Source: Cyanobacteria bacterium OH_CDB_20
GTDB taxonomy: Bacteria > Cyanobacteriota > Vampirovibrionia > Gastranaerophilales > Gastranaerophilaceae
DNA: 20,140 bases
Reading direction: 5' to 3'
Assembly (NCBI GenBank): GCA_023415935.1
Contig: JAEZIX010000102.1
Span: forward strand, 1 to 20,140
Made by a program: the position numbers and the translations under genes. The notes under the pieces are model-generated. The model made no database searches, was not told where the DNA came from, and saw only the letters and a list, made by a program, of their open reading frames with translations. How positions within the stretch are numbered: position 1 is the stretch's first letter; every line of letters begins with the position of its first letter. Of the stretch, positions 7,929 to 15,087 are shown piece after piece.

Positions 7929-9260
7929 ATGGCAAAGAAACCTGTAATAGCAGTAGTTGGGCGTCCAAATGTCGGCAAGTCGACATTTGTAAATAGGCTT
8001 GTTGGTTCGAGGCAATCGATTGTTGATGATATTGCAGGGGTTACAAGAGACAGATTATATTTTGATGTCGAATGGCAAAACAAAGAATTCACTGTAATTG
8101 ATACCGGCGGTATTATCCCTGGGGATGAAGACGAAATTATGCTTAACATCTTTACTCAAGCCAAGGTCGCCTGTGAAGAAGCAGATAGTGTAATTTTTCT
8201 TGTTGATGGCAAAGAAGGCATAAATCCGATTGATTATGATATTGCTAATGTTTTAAGAAAAAGCGGCAAAAAAGTTTATCTTGCGGTAAATAAAATAGAT
8301 AGTCCTGAAAGATTTGCTATGATTGCAGATTTTTATGCTCTTTCTATGGGCGAACCAATGGCAATCTCTGCTTTACATGGTTCAGGAAGTGTTGGTGACC
8401 TTCTTGATGAGATTACCAAAGATATGGAATATCAAGACGAATCTGATCAGGACGATATAATTAAAATCGCAATTGTGGGAAAACCTAACGCTGGCAAATC
8501 ATCTATTGTTAACGCTCTTTTGAATAAAGAAAGAGTAATAGTTTCTGACGTTTCAGGAACGACAAGAGATAGTATCGATTCACGCGTCAAATATGACAAT
8601 GAAGAGTTCATACTTATAGATACAGCCGGAATAAGAAAAAAAGCTAAAGTTGATTGGGGTGTTGAAAAGTTTGCTGTTGATAGAGCGATTAGGGCAATAA
8701 GAGACTGCGATGTGGCTGTACTTGTTGTAGATGCTGTAGATGGGCTTACTGATCAAGACAAAAAGATTTCAAGCATTGTAGTTGAGTCAGGTAAGGGGCT
8801 TATTCTTGCAGTCAATAAATGGGATTTAGTTGAAGCAAAAAATACTACAACAATAAATAAATTTGAAAAAGAAATCGAACATGAAGCTCCTTTCTTGGGT
8901 TTTGTGCCGAAGATTTTTATAAGTGCGACTACAAAGCAAAGGCTCGTAAGTATCTATAAAGAAGCAAGAAGAGTCTATGATGAATGCAATAAAAGAGTTT
9001 CAACAGGTGTTTTAAATAAAGTTCTTTTGGATGCTCTTGCAATGAACCCTCCTACAACATATAAAGGCAGGAAGCTAAGAATTTTATATGCAACCCAGGT
9101 GAAAGTTGCACCTCCGACATTTGTACTTTTTGTTAACAATGAAGATTTACTCAAAGATAGTTATAAAAGATATTTGGAAAACAGGCTTCGTGAGTCATTT
9201 GGCTTCTTCGGTGCTCCTATAAGGTTATCAGCAAGAGAAAGGCAGGGAAAAGGAGAATGA
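7929..9260 (+). CDS. der: Ribosome-assembly GTPase Der (EngA)
   Basis: Der is an essential GTPase with two tandem G domains that helps mature the 50S ribosomal subunit. The first G domain shows GRPNVGKST at 11-19, DTGG at 58-61 and NKID at 121-124. The second shows GKPNAGKSS at 184-192, DTAG at 231-234 and NKWD at 296-299. The C-terminal KH-like domain (about 350-443) ends with the basic tail RLSARERQGKGE. Length 443 is normal and all nucleotide-binding motifs are intact. The start follows an AAGG site at 7918-7921. The stop overlaps the plsY start in an ATGA arrangement, so the two genes are translationally coupled, a linkage of der and plsY that occurs in several bacterial groups. Confidence 0.97.
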   Translation: MAKKPVIAVVGRPNVGKSTFVNRLVGSRQSIVDDIAGVTRDRLYFDVEWQNKEFTVIDTGGIIPGDEDEIMLNIFTQAKVACEEADSVIFLVDGKEGINPIDYDIANVLRKSGKKVYLAVNKIDSPERFAMIADFYALSMGEPMAISALHGSGSVGDLLDEITKDMEYQDESDQDDIIKIAIVGKPNAGKSSIVNALLNKERVIVSDVSGTTRDSIDSRVKYDNEEFILIDTAGIRKKAKVDWGVEKFAVDRAIRAIRDCDVAVLVVDAVDGLTDQDKKISSIVVESGKGLILAVNKWDLVEAKNTTTINKFEKEIEHEAPFLGFVPKIFISATTKQRLVSIYKEARRVYDECNKRVSTGVLNKVLLDALAMNPPTTYKGRKLRILYATQVKVAPPTFVLFVNNEDLLKDSYKRYLENRLRESFGFFGAPIRLSARERQGKGE

Positions 9261-9922
9261 TAGAACAAATTTCCGCTTTGCATTCATATTGGAACCAAAT
9301 TGTTTTGAATATGGACGTAAAAGAGCTATTAGCCCTTGTAAAAGTAATAATAATTTCTTATCTAATAGGTTCGATTCCGACTGGTTTTATAATTGTAAAA
9401 CTCTTAAAAGGTGAAGATATAAGGCAAATAGGTTCAGGTTCAACAGGAGCCACCAATGTTAAACGAGTTCTTGGGAATAAGTGGTTTTTTACAGTAATGA
9501 TTTTAGATGCTTTAAAAGGTGCAGCGCCGGTAGTTTGGGCAACTTATAATGTTTATGCCTTCTACGATTGGGGCTTATCTCCTGTTCTTGCAGCATTATT
9601 TGTATTAATTGGGCATAGTAAATCAATATTCCTTAAGTTTACTGGTGGGAAATCCGTTGCATCAGGCGTTGGAACCGTTTTGGCATTATGTTGGCCGGTT
9701 GGTCTTATAGTTGCAGCTATCTGGGGAGTTGTTACATATTTTTCAAAGTATGTTTCTCTTGGCTCAATTGTTGCGCTTACAATATCTCCTTTGCTTATGA
9801 TCTGGTTTAACCAGCCAATTTTATATGTTTCCTACTGCGCAGTTGGAGCTGCTTATGTTATCTATTTACATAGAGAAAATATAAAAAGGCTTCTCGAAGG
9901 CAAAGAAAATAAAGTTAGATAA
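9257..9922 (+). CDS. plsY: Glycerol-3-phosphate acyltransferase PlsY
   Basis: PlsY is an inner-membrane enzyme that transfers the acyl group of acyl-phosphate to glycerol-3-phosphate, the first step of phospholipid synthesis. The 221-residue protein has about five hydrophobic segments and the three family motifs: GSIPTG at 38-43, GSGSTGATN at 59-67 followed by KRVLG, and GHSKSIFLKFTGGKSVASG at 119-137. The GHSKSI and GGKSVAS wording differs from the GGKGVAT form common in Firmicutes and proteobacteria and, as I recall, resembles cyanobacterial PlsY. The start overlaps the end of der and has AAGGAG just upstream. A second in-frame ATG at 9311 would give a more usual N-terminus, but the first has the better site. 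The malic enzyme gene follows with no gap. Confidence 0.95.
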   Translation: MIEQISALHSYWNQIVLNMDVKELLALVKVIIISYLIGSIPTGFIIVKLLKGEDIRQIGSGSTGATNVKRVLGNKWFFTVMILDALKGAAPVVWATYNVYAFYDWGLSPVLAALFVLIGHSKSIFLKFTGGKSVASGVGTVLALCWPVGLIVAAIWGVVTYFSKYVSLGSIVALTISPLLMIWFNQPILYVSYCAVGAAYVIYLHRENIKRLLEGKENKVR

Positions 9923-11419
9923 ATGTTTAAAAGTATTGAAATTATTCCAAAAGTTACTGTAGAAGACAAGAATGCGCTGGCATTGGTTTATACTCCTGGT
10001 GTTGCAGCTTCTTCGCTTAAAATTGTAGAAGATGAAGAGCATTCTTATGATTATACCAACAGGGAAAATTCTGTTGCGGTCTTGTCTTTTGACTACGAAA
10101 GTTCTTTAAAAAGAGCTATTTTCTTGAAAAGTACACTTTCAATTGATGCTTATCCTTTGGTGATAAAAACTACCGAAAAAGAAAAAATTAAGTTTATTGT
10201 TGAAAATATTGAACCTAATTTTTGTGCATTTGACCTTTCGTTAATTGAAAATGAGATTAAAGACATGGATTTTGATGTTAAAGTTCCTGTTTTAAAAGGT
10301 ATTTGCAGTGATTTAAAATCGTTTTTTCTCTGTGTTTCGAAAAATTTATTTCTATTCGATTATGAAAAACTTTCAGGTACAACAGATGAAAAATCTTTAT
10401 ATTTAAGAAAAATGGCTGGCGGAGTCATTGAGACATCTCTTTCTGAAGAAGAGCCAAAGTATAAACCTGTTGCAATTGTGTCAGATGGATCTGCTGTCTT
10501 AGGTTTAGGAAATATCGGCGGACTTGCAGGCCTTCCTGTTATGGAAGGTAAGGCAGTGTTGTTCAAATCTCTTGGGAGTGTTGATGCTATGCCTCTTTGC
10601 GTTAAAACTCAGGTGCCTGACGAGATTGTTGAAATAGTCCTTCTTTTAGAAGAGTCTTTTTCGGCAGTTAATCTTGAAGATATTTGTGCTCCAAAGTGTT
10701 TTGAGGTTGAGGAAAAACTTATTAAGTCAGCTGAAATACCTGTTTTCCATGATGATCAGCACGGAACAGCTATTGTTGTTCTTGCGGCACTTCTTAATGC
10801 AGTTAGCTTGTCTAACAAAAAAGTTGAAAAAGTTAAAATCGCAGTTTCAGGAGCAGGAGCTGCTGCTATTGCAGTTACAAAACTTCTCTTAGCCGCTGGT
10901 TTTGCTAATATATCTATGTCAGACAGGAATGGGGTTATATATAAGGGTAGAGAATGCAATAATTCCGCTCATGAAGAAATTGCAAAATATACAAATAAAT
11001 CAAATATCAAGGGTAACTTGGAAGACATTGTAAAAAAGGCAGATGTTTTTATCGGGCTTTCTGCTCCAAATCTTTTAACAGAAGAAATGATAAAGACAAT
11101 GAATAAAAAGCCTATTATCTTTGCGCTTGCAAATCCTACACCTGAGATAATGCCTGATGAGGCTAAAGAATTTGGAGCTTATATTGTTGCATCAGGTAGA
11201 AGCGATTTTGAAAATCAAATTAATAACTCACTTGCTTTTCCGGGGCTTTTTAAAGGCATTTTAGAGCATAATGTGAAAAAAATTACAGACGAGATAAAAC
11301 TTAACTGTGCATTTGCAATAGCTTCAATAATAGAAGATACAGAATTAAGACAGGATTATATTATTCCTGACGCTCTTGATAAAAAGGTTGCTGAAGCAGT
11401 TGCCGAAAATGTCAATTAA
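9923..11419 (+). CDS. Malic enzyme with a duplicated N-terminal catalytic domain
   Basis: Malic enzymes oxidatively decarboxylate malate to pyruvate using NAD(P). Small bacterial forms are about 390-410 residues, but this one has 498. The second half is canonical: SDGSAVLGLGNIGGLAGLP at 187-205, MEGKAVLFK with the expected catalytic lysine at 207-215, NLEDICAP at 250-257, IPVFHDDQHGTAIV at 272-285, then the NAD-binding domain with VSGAGAAAIAV at 308-318 and ALANPTPEI at 401-409. Residues 21-145 look like a second, diverged copy of the malic domain: it keeps YTPGVA (23-28) but has lost the SDG, NLED and HDDQHG motifs. Residues 65-108 align without gaps to 211-254 with 18 identities. Conversely, the second copy lacks a good YTPGVA. 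The gene starts directly after the plsY stop (TAAATG) with no clear ribosome-binding site, so it is probably translationally coupled. Its stop overlaps the stop of the convergent sigma gene by four bases. Confidence 0.88.
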   Translation: MFKSIEIIPKVTVEDKNALALVYTPGVAASSLKIVEDEEHSYDYTNRENSVAVLSFDYESSLKRAIFLKSTLSIDAYPLVIKTTEKEKIKFIVENIEPNFCAFDLSLIENEIKDMDFDVKVPVLKGICSDLKSFFLCVSKNLFLFDYEKLSGTTDEKSLYLRKMAGGVIETSLSEEEPKYKPVAIVSDGSAVLGLGNIGGLAGLPVMEGKAVLFKSLGSVDAMPLCVKTQVPDEIVEIVLLLEESFSAVNLEDICAPKCFEVEEKLIKSAEIPVFHDDQHGTAIVVLAALLNAVSLSNKKVEKVKIAVSGAGAAAIAVTKLLLAAGFANISMSDRNGVIYKGRECNNSAHEEIAKYTNKSNIKGNLEDIVKKADVFIGLSAPNLLTEEMIKTMNKKPIIFALANPTPEIMPDEAKEFGAYIVASGRSDFENQINNSLAFPGLFKGILEHNVKKITDEIKLNCAFAIASIIEDTELRQDYIIPDALDKKVAEAVAENVN

Positions 11420-12240
11420 ACAATACTTTGTTTTAAGCGCTCAGAACGATTAGAGCTTAAAATATTTCTTAGTTTCATAATAGCTTGTGCATGGAGCTGG
11501 CAAACGCGGGATTCAGATATATTAATAGTTTCGCCTATTTCTTTTAATGTCATGTTCTCATGATAATACAAGACCATTATCATTCTTTCCCTTTCAGGAA
11601 GGTTTTTTAATGCATATTGAAGTTCTTTTTTAGTATCTTTTTCTTCCAGTTTTTCTAATGGATTTATAGAATTTTTATCTTCAATTGTATCAATTATTTC
11701 AATACTTTCTTCGCTTGAGCCTTTCTTTTCGTACAAAGACGAGATAGAAGTATCTTCAGCAAGGATTGCGTCTACTTTTTCTTTTTCAATTCCAAGACAA
11801 GCGCCTATTTCAGAAGAATTTGGGGCTCTTCCGAGTTTTTGTTTTAACTGCTCAGCCGTTTGTTTTATGTCTTTTATTCTTTTTCTCGTGCTGCGGGGAA
11901 TCCAGTCCTGAGAACGAATTTTGTCTATTATTGTGCCTCTAATACGCATTATGGCGTAAGTTTCAAATCTTGCGCCTTTATCAGGGGAGAACTTTTCAAT
12001 GGCGTCAATAAGACCCTCAACGCCATAGCTAGTGATATCTTCAATACTATATGTTGCAGGCAAACTGACTTTAACACGTCCGATTACATAACGAGTGAGG
12101 TAAATATATTGGACAATAAGCTCGTCACGAAGTTTTTTGTTGCTTTTATCTTCAAGATACTTAAGCCACAAAGCTTCTAATTCTTCGTCTGAAATTTTCT
12201 TTATTTTGTTGTATGAGCTGTATTGAATTTCGTCACTCAT
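11416..12240 (-). CDS. RNA polymerase sigma factor of the FliA/WhiG (sigma-28) type
   Basis: The 274-residue protein has the sigma-70 layout without region 1. Region 2 is at about 35-115, including EDITSYGVEGLIDAIEKF, FETYAIMRIRGTIIDKI and QDWIPRSTRK, the last being typical of FliA/SigD/WhiG. Region 3 covers about 120-175 (LGRAPNSSEIGACLGI), and region 4 covers about 210-265 (LPERERMIMVLYYHENMTL plus the helix-turn-helix KEIGETINISESRVCQLHAQA). Sigma factors of this group direct flagellar genes in many bacteria and other programmes in some, so with motAB nearby a motility role is plausible but not shown. No recognisable FliA-type promoter precedes motA. The start has only a distant GGGGAT. 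A TATAAT box flanked by an inverted repeat lies about 30 bases upstream. Confidence 0.92.
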   Translation of the reverse strand: MSDEIQYSSYNKIKKISDEELEALWLKYLEDKSNKKLRDELIVQYIYLTRYVIGRVKVSLPATYSIEDITSYGVEGLIDAIEKFSPDKGARFETYAIMRIRGTIIDKIRSQDWIPRSTRKRIKDIKQTAEQLKQKLGRAPNSSEIGACLGIEKEKVDAILAEDTSISSLYEKKGSSEESIEIIDTIEDKNSINPLEKLEEKDTKKELQYALKNLPERERMIMVLYYHENMTLKEIGETINISESRVCQLHAQAIMKLRNILSSNRSERLKQSIV

Positions 12241-12266
12241 GTAAGTTTAAAATCCCCAAATCGTTT

Positions 12267-12288
12267 TGCGTATTATAATTTTTACGCA
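12267..12288. repeat. Inverted repeat around the -10 box of the sigma gene (possible operator)
   Basis: TGCGTA (12267-12272) and TACGCA (12283-12288) are perfect mirror complements with ten bases between them. On the minus strand the region contains a consensus TATAAT (12272-12277), with a weak TTCGAT -35 candidate at 12294-12299. A protein bound to the repeat would cover the promoter of the sigma gene. The operator role is inference. Confidence 0.4.
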
Positions 12289-12314
12289 TACTTATCGAAT
12301 GCACATAGCAAACG

Positions 12315-12344
12315 CCCTATTTATAATTTTAGTTATAAATAGGG
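12315..12344 (-). terminator. Stem-loop between the activase-like gene and the sigma gene
   Basis: CCCTATTTATAA (12315-12326) pairs over all 12 bases with TTATAAATAGGG (12333-12344), with a six-base loop. It lies 40 bases beyond the end of the activase-like gene. Only three T follow it in the minus direction, so termination may be weak. It separates the sigma gene from the upstream transcript. Confidence 0.5.
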
Positions 12345-12383
12345 TTTCGTAATCATTTATATATATGACTTTTTCAAAAAGCC

Positions 12384-13376
12384 TTATTTTACTACTATTT
12401 CGAGTTTTCTTTTTCTTCTTCTCATAAGATCAACAAATGCTTCTAGCCTTGTCACATAACCGGCTCTACCGGATTGTTCATCCATAATAAGCGACATTAT
12501 TGGAATTGAGCAGTTTTCCCTCATTGCAGGAAAAATATTTTGTGACATAATTTCTGGCATACATGTAAATGGGCTCACATGAATTATTCCGTCAATTCCT
12601 CTTTCATCAGCATATGCAACATCACTGACTGCTTCAAGAGTATCACCACCGATATCCCTCATTAGGTAAGGTTTTGCCATTCTAGTAGCTCGTTCAAGGT
12701 GAGTTTCACCTTTTTTAAACATTTTAGGAATAATTGCATCTTTTAAGAAACTTGAAACGGTGAGGCTTCTTCTTGTTTGCACTCCCATTTTTCCAAGCTC
12801 TCTTTCAATAAACTGATTAGAAAAAGGATCTTGAACAATGTATATTTCACCTGTTATATCAACATGTAAAACATCTCGGTTTTCATCGATAGGCGTTTTC
12901 TTTATTTCTTCTGTTGCAAGCTTTTCTGCTCGTTTGAGTTCTTTTGTACGATTGTGCTCAAGTATTATCTGACAAGCCTTTTTAAAGTGTTTTTCAGCGG
13001 TTCCTGGTGTAATTTCTCTTGCTCTATAATAAGAAAGCACATTTTCAAGTCTATCCATTATAAAAGCTTTTCTTACGCACATATTTATTGCCTTGATAAA
13101 TCTTATAGGATCATTTTTGCCTGTTAGCTTTTCTAAGAACTTATACATCCCCTCAAAGCCATCATACAAAGAAAGTTCAATATAGTTGGCATCGTGACCC
13201 ATTTCTTTGAGGGTAGCTTCTAAATGATTGCCATATTCTCCCAATCTACAAATGCCCGGGGAGGTAATCATTGCAACATAATCAGCTCCGTTTTCAATTG
13301 CTTCGACAAAATTGCCGAGGATTAATTTATATGGCAAGCAAATTGACTCAGGGCTGTACTTTGTTCCAATTGACAT
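12384..13376 (-). CDS. Acyl-CoA dehydratase activase-related (HgdB/HgdC-like, DUF2229-type) protein, probably lacking its first 42 residues
   Basis: This 330-residue frame resembles the C-terminal parts of large 2-hydroxyacyl-CoA dehydratase activases and the related stand-alone DUF2229-type proteins. Recognisable pieces are IGTKYSPESICLPYKLILGN at 3-22, SPGICRLGEYG at 39-49, HVSPFTCMPEIM at 266-277 and EQSGRAGYVTRLEAFVDLM at 300-318. Cysteines C13, C43 and C272 are candidates for iron-sulfur ligands. Family members normally start about 40 residues earlier with an FPHMGN motif. That motif is present upstream in the same frame (13413-13502) but is separated from this ORF by a TAA at 13410-13412. 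The start used here is the first ATG after that stop and has no good ribosome-binding site. The gene may be a recent pseudogene, a shortened protein, or the result of a base error. It follows the winged-helix gene in one transcript. Confidence 0.75.
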   Translation of the reverse strand: MSIGTKYSPESICLPYKLILGNFVEAIENGADYVAMITSPGICRLGEYGNHLEATLKEMGHDANYIELSLYDGFEGMYKFLEKLTGKNDPIRFIKAINMCVRKAFIMDRLENVLSYYRAREITPGTAEKHFKKACQIILEHNRTKELKRAEKLATEEIKKTPIDENRDVLHVDITGEIYIVQDPFSNQFIERELGKMGVQTRRSLTVSSFLKDAIIPKMFKKGETHLERATRMAKPYLMRDIGGDTLEAVSDVAYADERGIDGIIHVSPFTCMPEIMSQNIFPAMRENCSIPIMSLIMDEQSGRAGYVTRLEAFVDLMRRRKRKLEIVVK

Positions 13377-13409
13377 AGTTCTTTTATTTGAATAAGGCGG
13401 AATAAAACC

Positions 13410-13502
13410 TTATACCCCAATTTTATTGAGGGCAGAAGCCCAAGCAATATAAATATTTCCCATATGCGGGAATGCTACTTTTAGTTTTTTGCTTTTTTCC
13501 AT
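13410..13502 (-). other. Split 5' end of the activase-like gene: ATG to in-frame TAA
   Basis: On the minus strand an ATG at 13502-13500, only 15 bases after the winged-helix gene stop, opens a 30-codon frame starting MEKSKKLKVAFPHMGNIYIA and ending NKIGV before TAA (13412-13410). After the stop the same frame continues GFIPPYSNKRT into the MSIGTK start of the downstream ORF. Coding character is clear on both sides: KVAFPHMGN is, as I recall, the conserved start of this protein family. The full original gene would be 12384-13502, about 372 codons. Confidence 0.75.
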
Positions 13503-13517
13503 TTTTACCGTCAAATA

Positions 13518-14117
13518 TTATGCTTTAAGAACGTATCCGCCGTTATCAGCATTATATAGTACATCGTCGCTGATTTTTGTTCTTAGGTTTTTAATGTATT
13601 TGTATACATAATCTCTTGGCAAATCAAGGAGTTTAGCTAAATCTTTAGCGTATACAATGGTATTTTTATTTTCTAAGAAATAATCAAAAATAACCTGTTC
13701 TCTTGAAGTAAGACTTTTCTTGAAACTGAATTTAAAAGAATCTTTGATAACTTCTTTTTGTTCAGTTGCAACATTTATTTCTTTTGTATCTTTAGCTGCT
13801 TCTTTTTTATTTGAAATATCATTTTTTGATGATTCTTTAATTGGTTGAACTTTTTTAAGTCCAGGTTTTGCGTTATTTAATTCTTTTTCTTTTTCAAAAG
13901 ATTTGAAAGCAATAGTTTGCAATTTTTCAGCGTGCGCATTAAATATTTCAGGTTCAAAAGTATTTAAAGATCTTGTCATAACTTTATCTACGATATCGTT
14001 AGTTTGTTTCTCCCCTTGTATGACTTTCCCAAGTCTTGCTGCATATTCTTCTAGAGTAATACGTTCTAAAGAGCTTCTCCATTGACGAATCTCCTCTTTG
14101 CTCAAGTATTCTGGCAT
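13518..14117 (-). CDS. Winged-helix (OmpR/PhoB C-terminal type) protein with no receiver domain
   Basis: The 199-residue protein ends in a domain (about 135-199) that reads like the DNA-binding winged helix of response regulators: LTSREQVIFDYFLENKN, then KDLAKLLDLPRDYVYKYIKN as the helix-turn-helix and NGGYVLKA as the wing. The N-terminal 70 residues are helical (EEIRQWRSSLERITLEEYAA) and match no receiver domain that I recognise: the phospho-acceptor aspartate pattern is missing. A Lys/Glu/Ser-rich, probably disordered linker (about 74-133) joins the two. It is likely a DNA-binding regulator controlled by something other than phosphorylation. An AAGGAG site precedes the start. The split activase-like gene begins 15 bases after its stop, so the two form an operon. 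Confidence 0.7.
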   Translation of the reverse strand: MPEYLSKEEIRQWRSSLERITLEEYAARLGKVIQGEKQTNDIVDKVMTRSLNTFEPEIFNAHAEKLQTIAFKSFEKEKELNNAKPGLKKVQPIKESSKNDISNKKEAAKDTKEINVATEQKEVIKDSFKFSFKKSLTSREQVIFDYFLENKNTIVYAKDLAKLLDLPRDYVYKYIKNLRTKISDDVLYNADNGGYVLKA

Positions 14118-14192
14118 ACAATAAATCTCCTTGACTCAAAACTGTTTTAACCATTCGTTTAAATATAGGTTACCACAATTAAATTATTATGT

Positions 14193-14215
14193 CTTAAAAT
14201 ATTACATATTTTAAG
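14193..14215. repeat. AT-rich hairpin upstream of the winged-helix gene
   Basis: CTTAAAATA (14193-14201) and TATTTTAAG (14207-14215) are perfect inverted repeats around five bases. It lies between the Nudix regulator stop and the winged-helix start, so it could be a weak terminator or an operator. In such AT-rich DNA it could also be chance. Confidence 0.3.
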
Positions 14216-14254
14216 CAAAATTTTAAAAACTTTTACAAACCCCGAATGTACACT

Positions 14255-14293
14255 TATTATTATGTTTGCACAACAAATAAACTCATAATAATA
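14255..14293. repeat. Ten-base inverted repeat downstream of the Nudix regulator gene
   Basis: TATTATTATG (14255-14264) and CATAATAATA (14284-14293) are perfect mirror complements with 19 bases between. It follows the Nudix regulator gene by about 30 bases in the minus direction. There is no T-run of note, and its role is unknown. Confidence 0.3.
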
Positions 14294-14325
14294 TGAATAA
14301 ATTCAAACTTTTTTATAAAATTTCT

Positions 14326-15006
14326 TTATGAAAAGAAATGTCCTCTCTTTGAATTCAGGGTAATGTTGTCAAAAGAATACAGTCTGGCAGGTCTTTTGGA
14401 GCCTGATTTTGTAAATTCATCAAGTTCTTTTAATATTGAACCTGTTAAAACTTTTTTTCTGAAATTACGTTTGTCTAGCCTTTTATCCAAAATTAATTCA
14501 TATGACTTTTGTAATTCTGTTAATGTAAACTTTTCAGGCAATAGTTGGAACGCAATAGGACAGAACTCAAGTCTTTCGCGCATTCTTTTAAGAGAGTATT
14601 CTATGATTTCCTTGTGGTCGAAAGCTAAAGGAGGAAGATCGTATACTCCGTGCCATTTTACTTCTGTAATCTCAGTATTATCCTCAAATGAAAGTTCAAT
14701 ATCATCAGAGCGGATAAGTGCAAAATATGCACAAGTAATGACCCTCGCATTAGGATAACGCAGAGGATCACCAAAGGTATATAATTGTTCAAGATAAATA
14801 TTTTGAACGTTAGTTTTTTCTTTTAAAATTCTTAAAGCCGCATCATCAAGGTTTTCAGATAATCTGATAAAACCTCCCGGAATCGCCCATTTAGCTTTAA
14901 ATGGTTCGTGCGCACGTTTTACGAGCAAAACATTTAGTTTGTTGTTCTTGATTGTAAATATAACTACGTCTGTTGTGACTTCGTGTGTTTTAATCTCGTG
15001 AAACAT
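14326..15006 (-). CDS. NrtR-type regulator: degenerate Nudix domain plus C-terminal winged helix
   Basis: The 226-residue protein has a Nudix domain (about 5-145) followed by a winged-helix region (about 150-226), including FTLTELQKSYELILDKRLDK, FRKKVLTGSIL and the RPARLYSF ending. This is the layout of NrtR, a repressor of NAD synthesis or transport genes that senses ADP-ribose. The Nudix box is damaged: aligned to GX5EX7REUXEEXGU, it reads G45, E51, then RILKEKTNV at 59-67, so two of the catalytic glutamates are replaced by I60 and K64. Loss of hydrolysis with retained ligand binding fits a regulator. No NAD genes are adjacent, so its targets must be elsewhere. The gene has its own promoter, and the ribosome-binding site is weak. 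Confidence 0.82.
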   Translation of the reverse strand: MFHEIKTHEVTTDVVIFTIKNNKLNVLLVKRAHEPFKAKWAIPGGFIRLSENLDDAALRILKEKTNVQNIYLEQLYTFGDPLRYPNARVITCAYFALIRSDDIELSFEDNTEITEVKWHGVYDLPPLAFDHKEIIEYSLKRMRERLEFCPIAFQLLPEKFTLTELQKSYELILDKRLDKRNFRKKVLTGSILKELDEFTKSGSKRPARLYSFDNITLNSKRGHFFS

Positions 15007-15043
15007 TTATTTCTGACTACTCACTTAATAAACTTATGTTGTT

Positions 15044-15072
15044 ATTGTATTCCAAAATTTATTTATAATCAA
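15044..15072 (-). promoter_or_regulatory. Promoter of the NrtR-type gene
   Basis: On the minus strand TTGATT (15067-15072) and TACAAT (15044-15049) are exactly 17 bases apart, about 38 bases upstream of the start codon and just beyond the end of the lytic transglycosylase gene. Confidence 0.5.
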
Positions 15073-15087
15073 ATATAAATTACAATT

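Noticed and set aside
13410..13412. Alternative genetic code or stop-codon reassignment
   Set aside because: TAA ends many clearly complete genes in this window (for example pdp, plsY, HU, the malic enzyme), and TGA ends der, so the codes look standard. Selenocysteine would need TGA.
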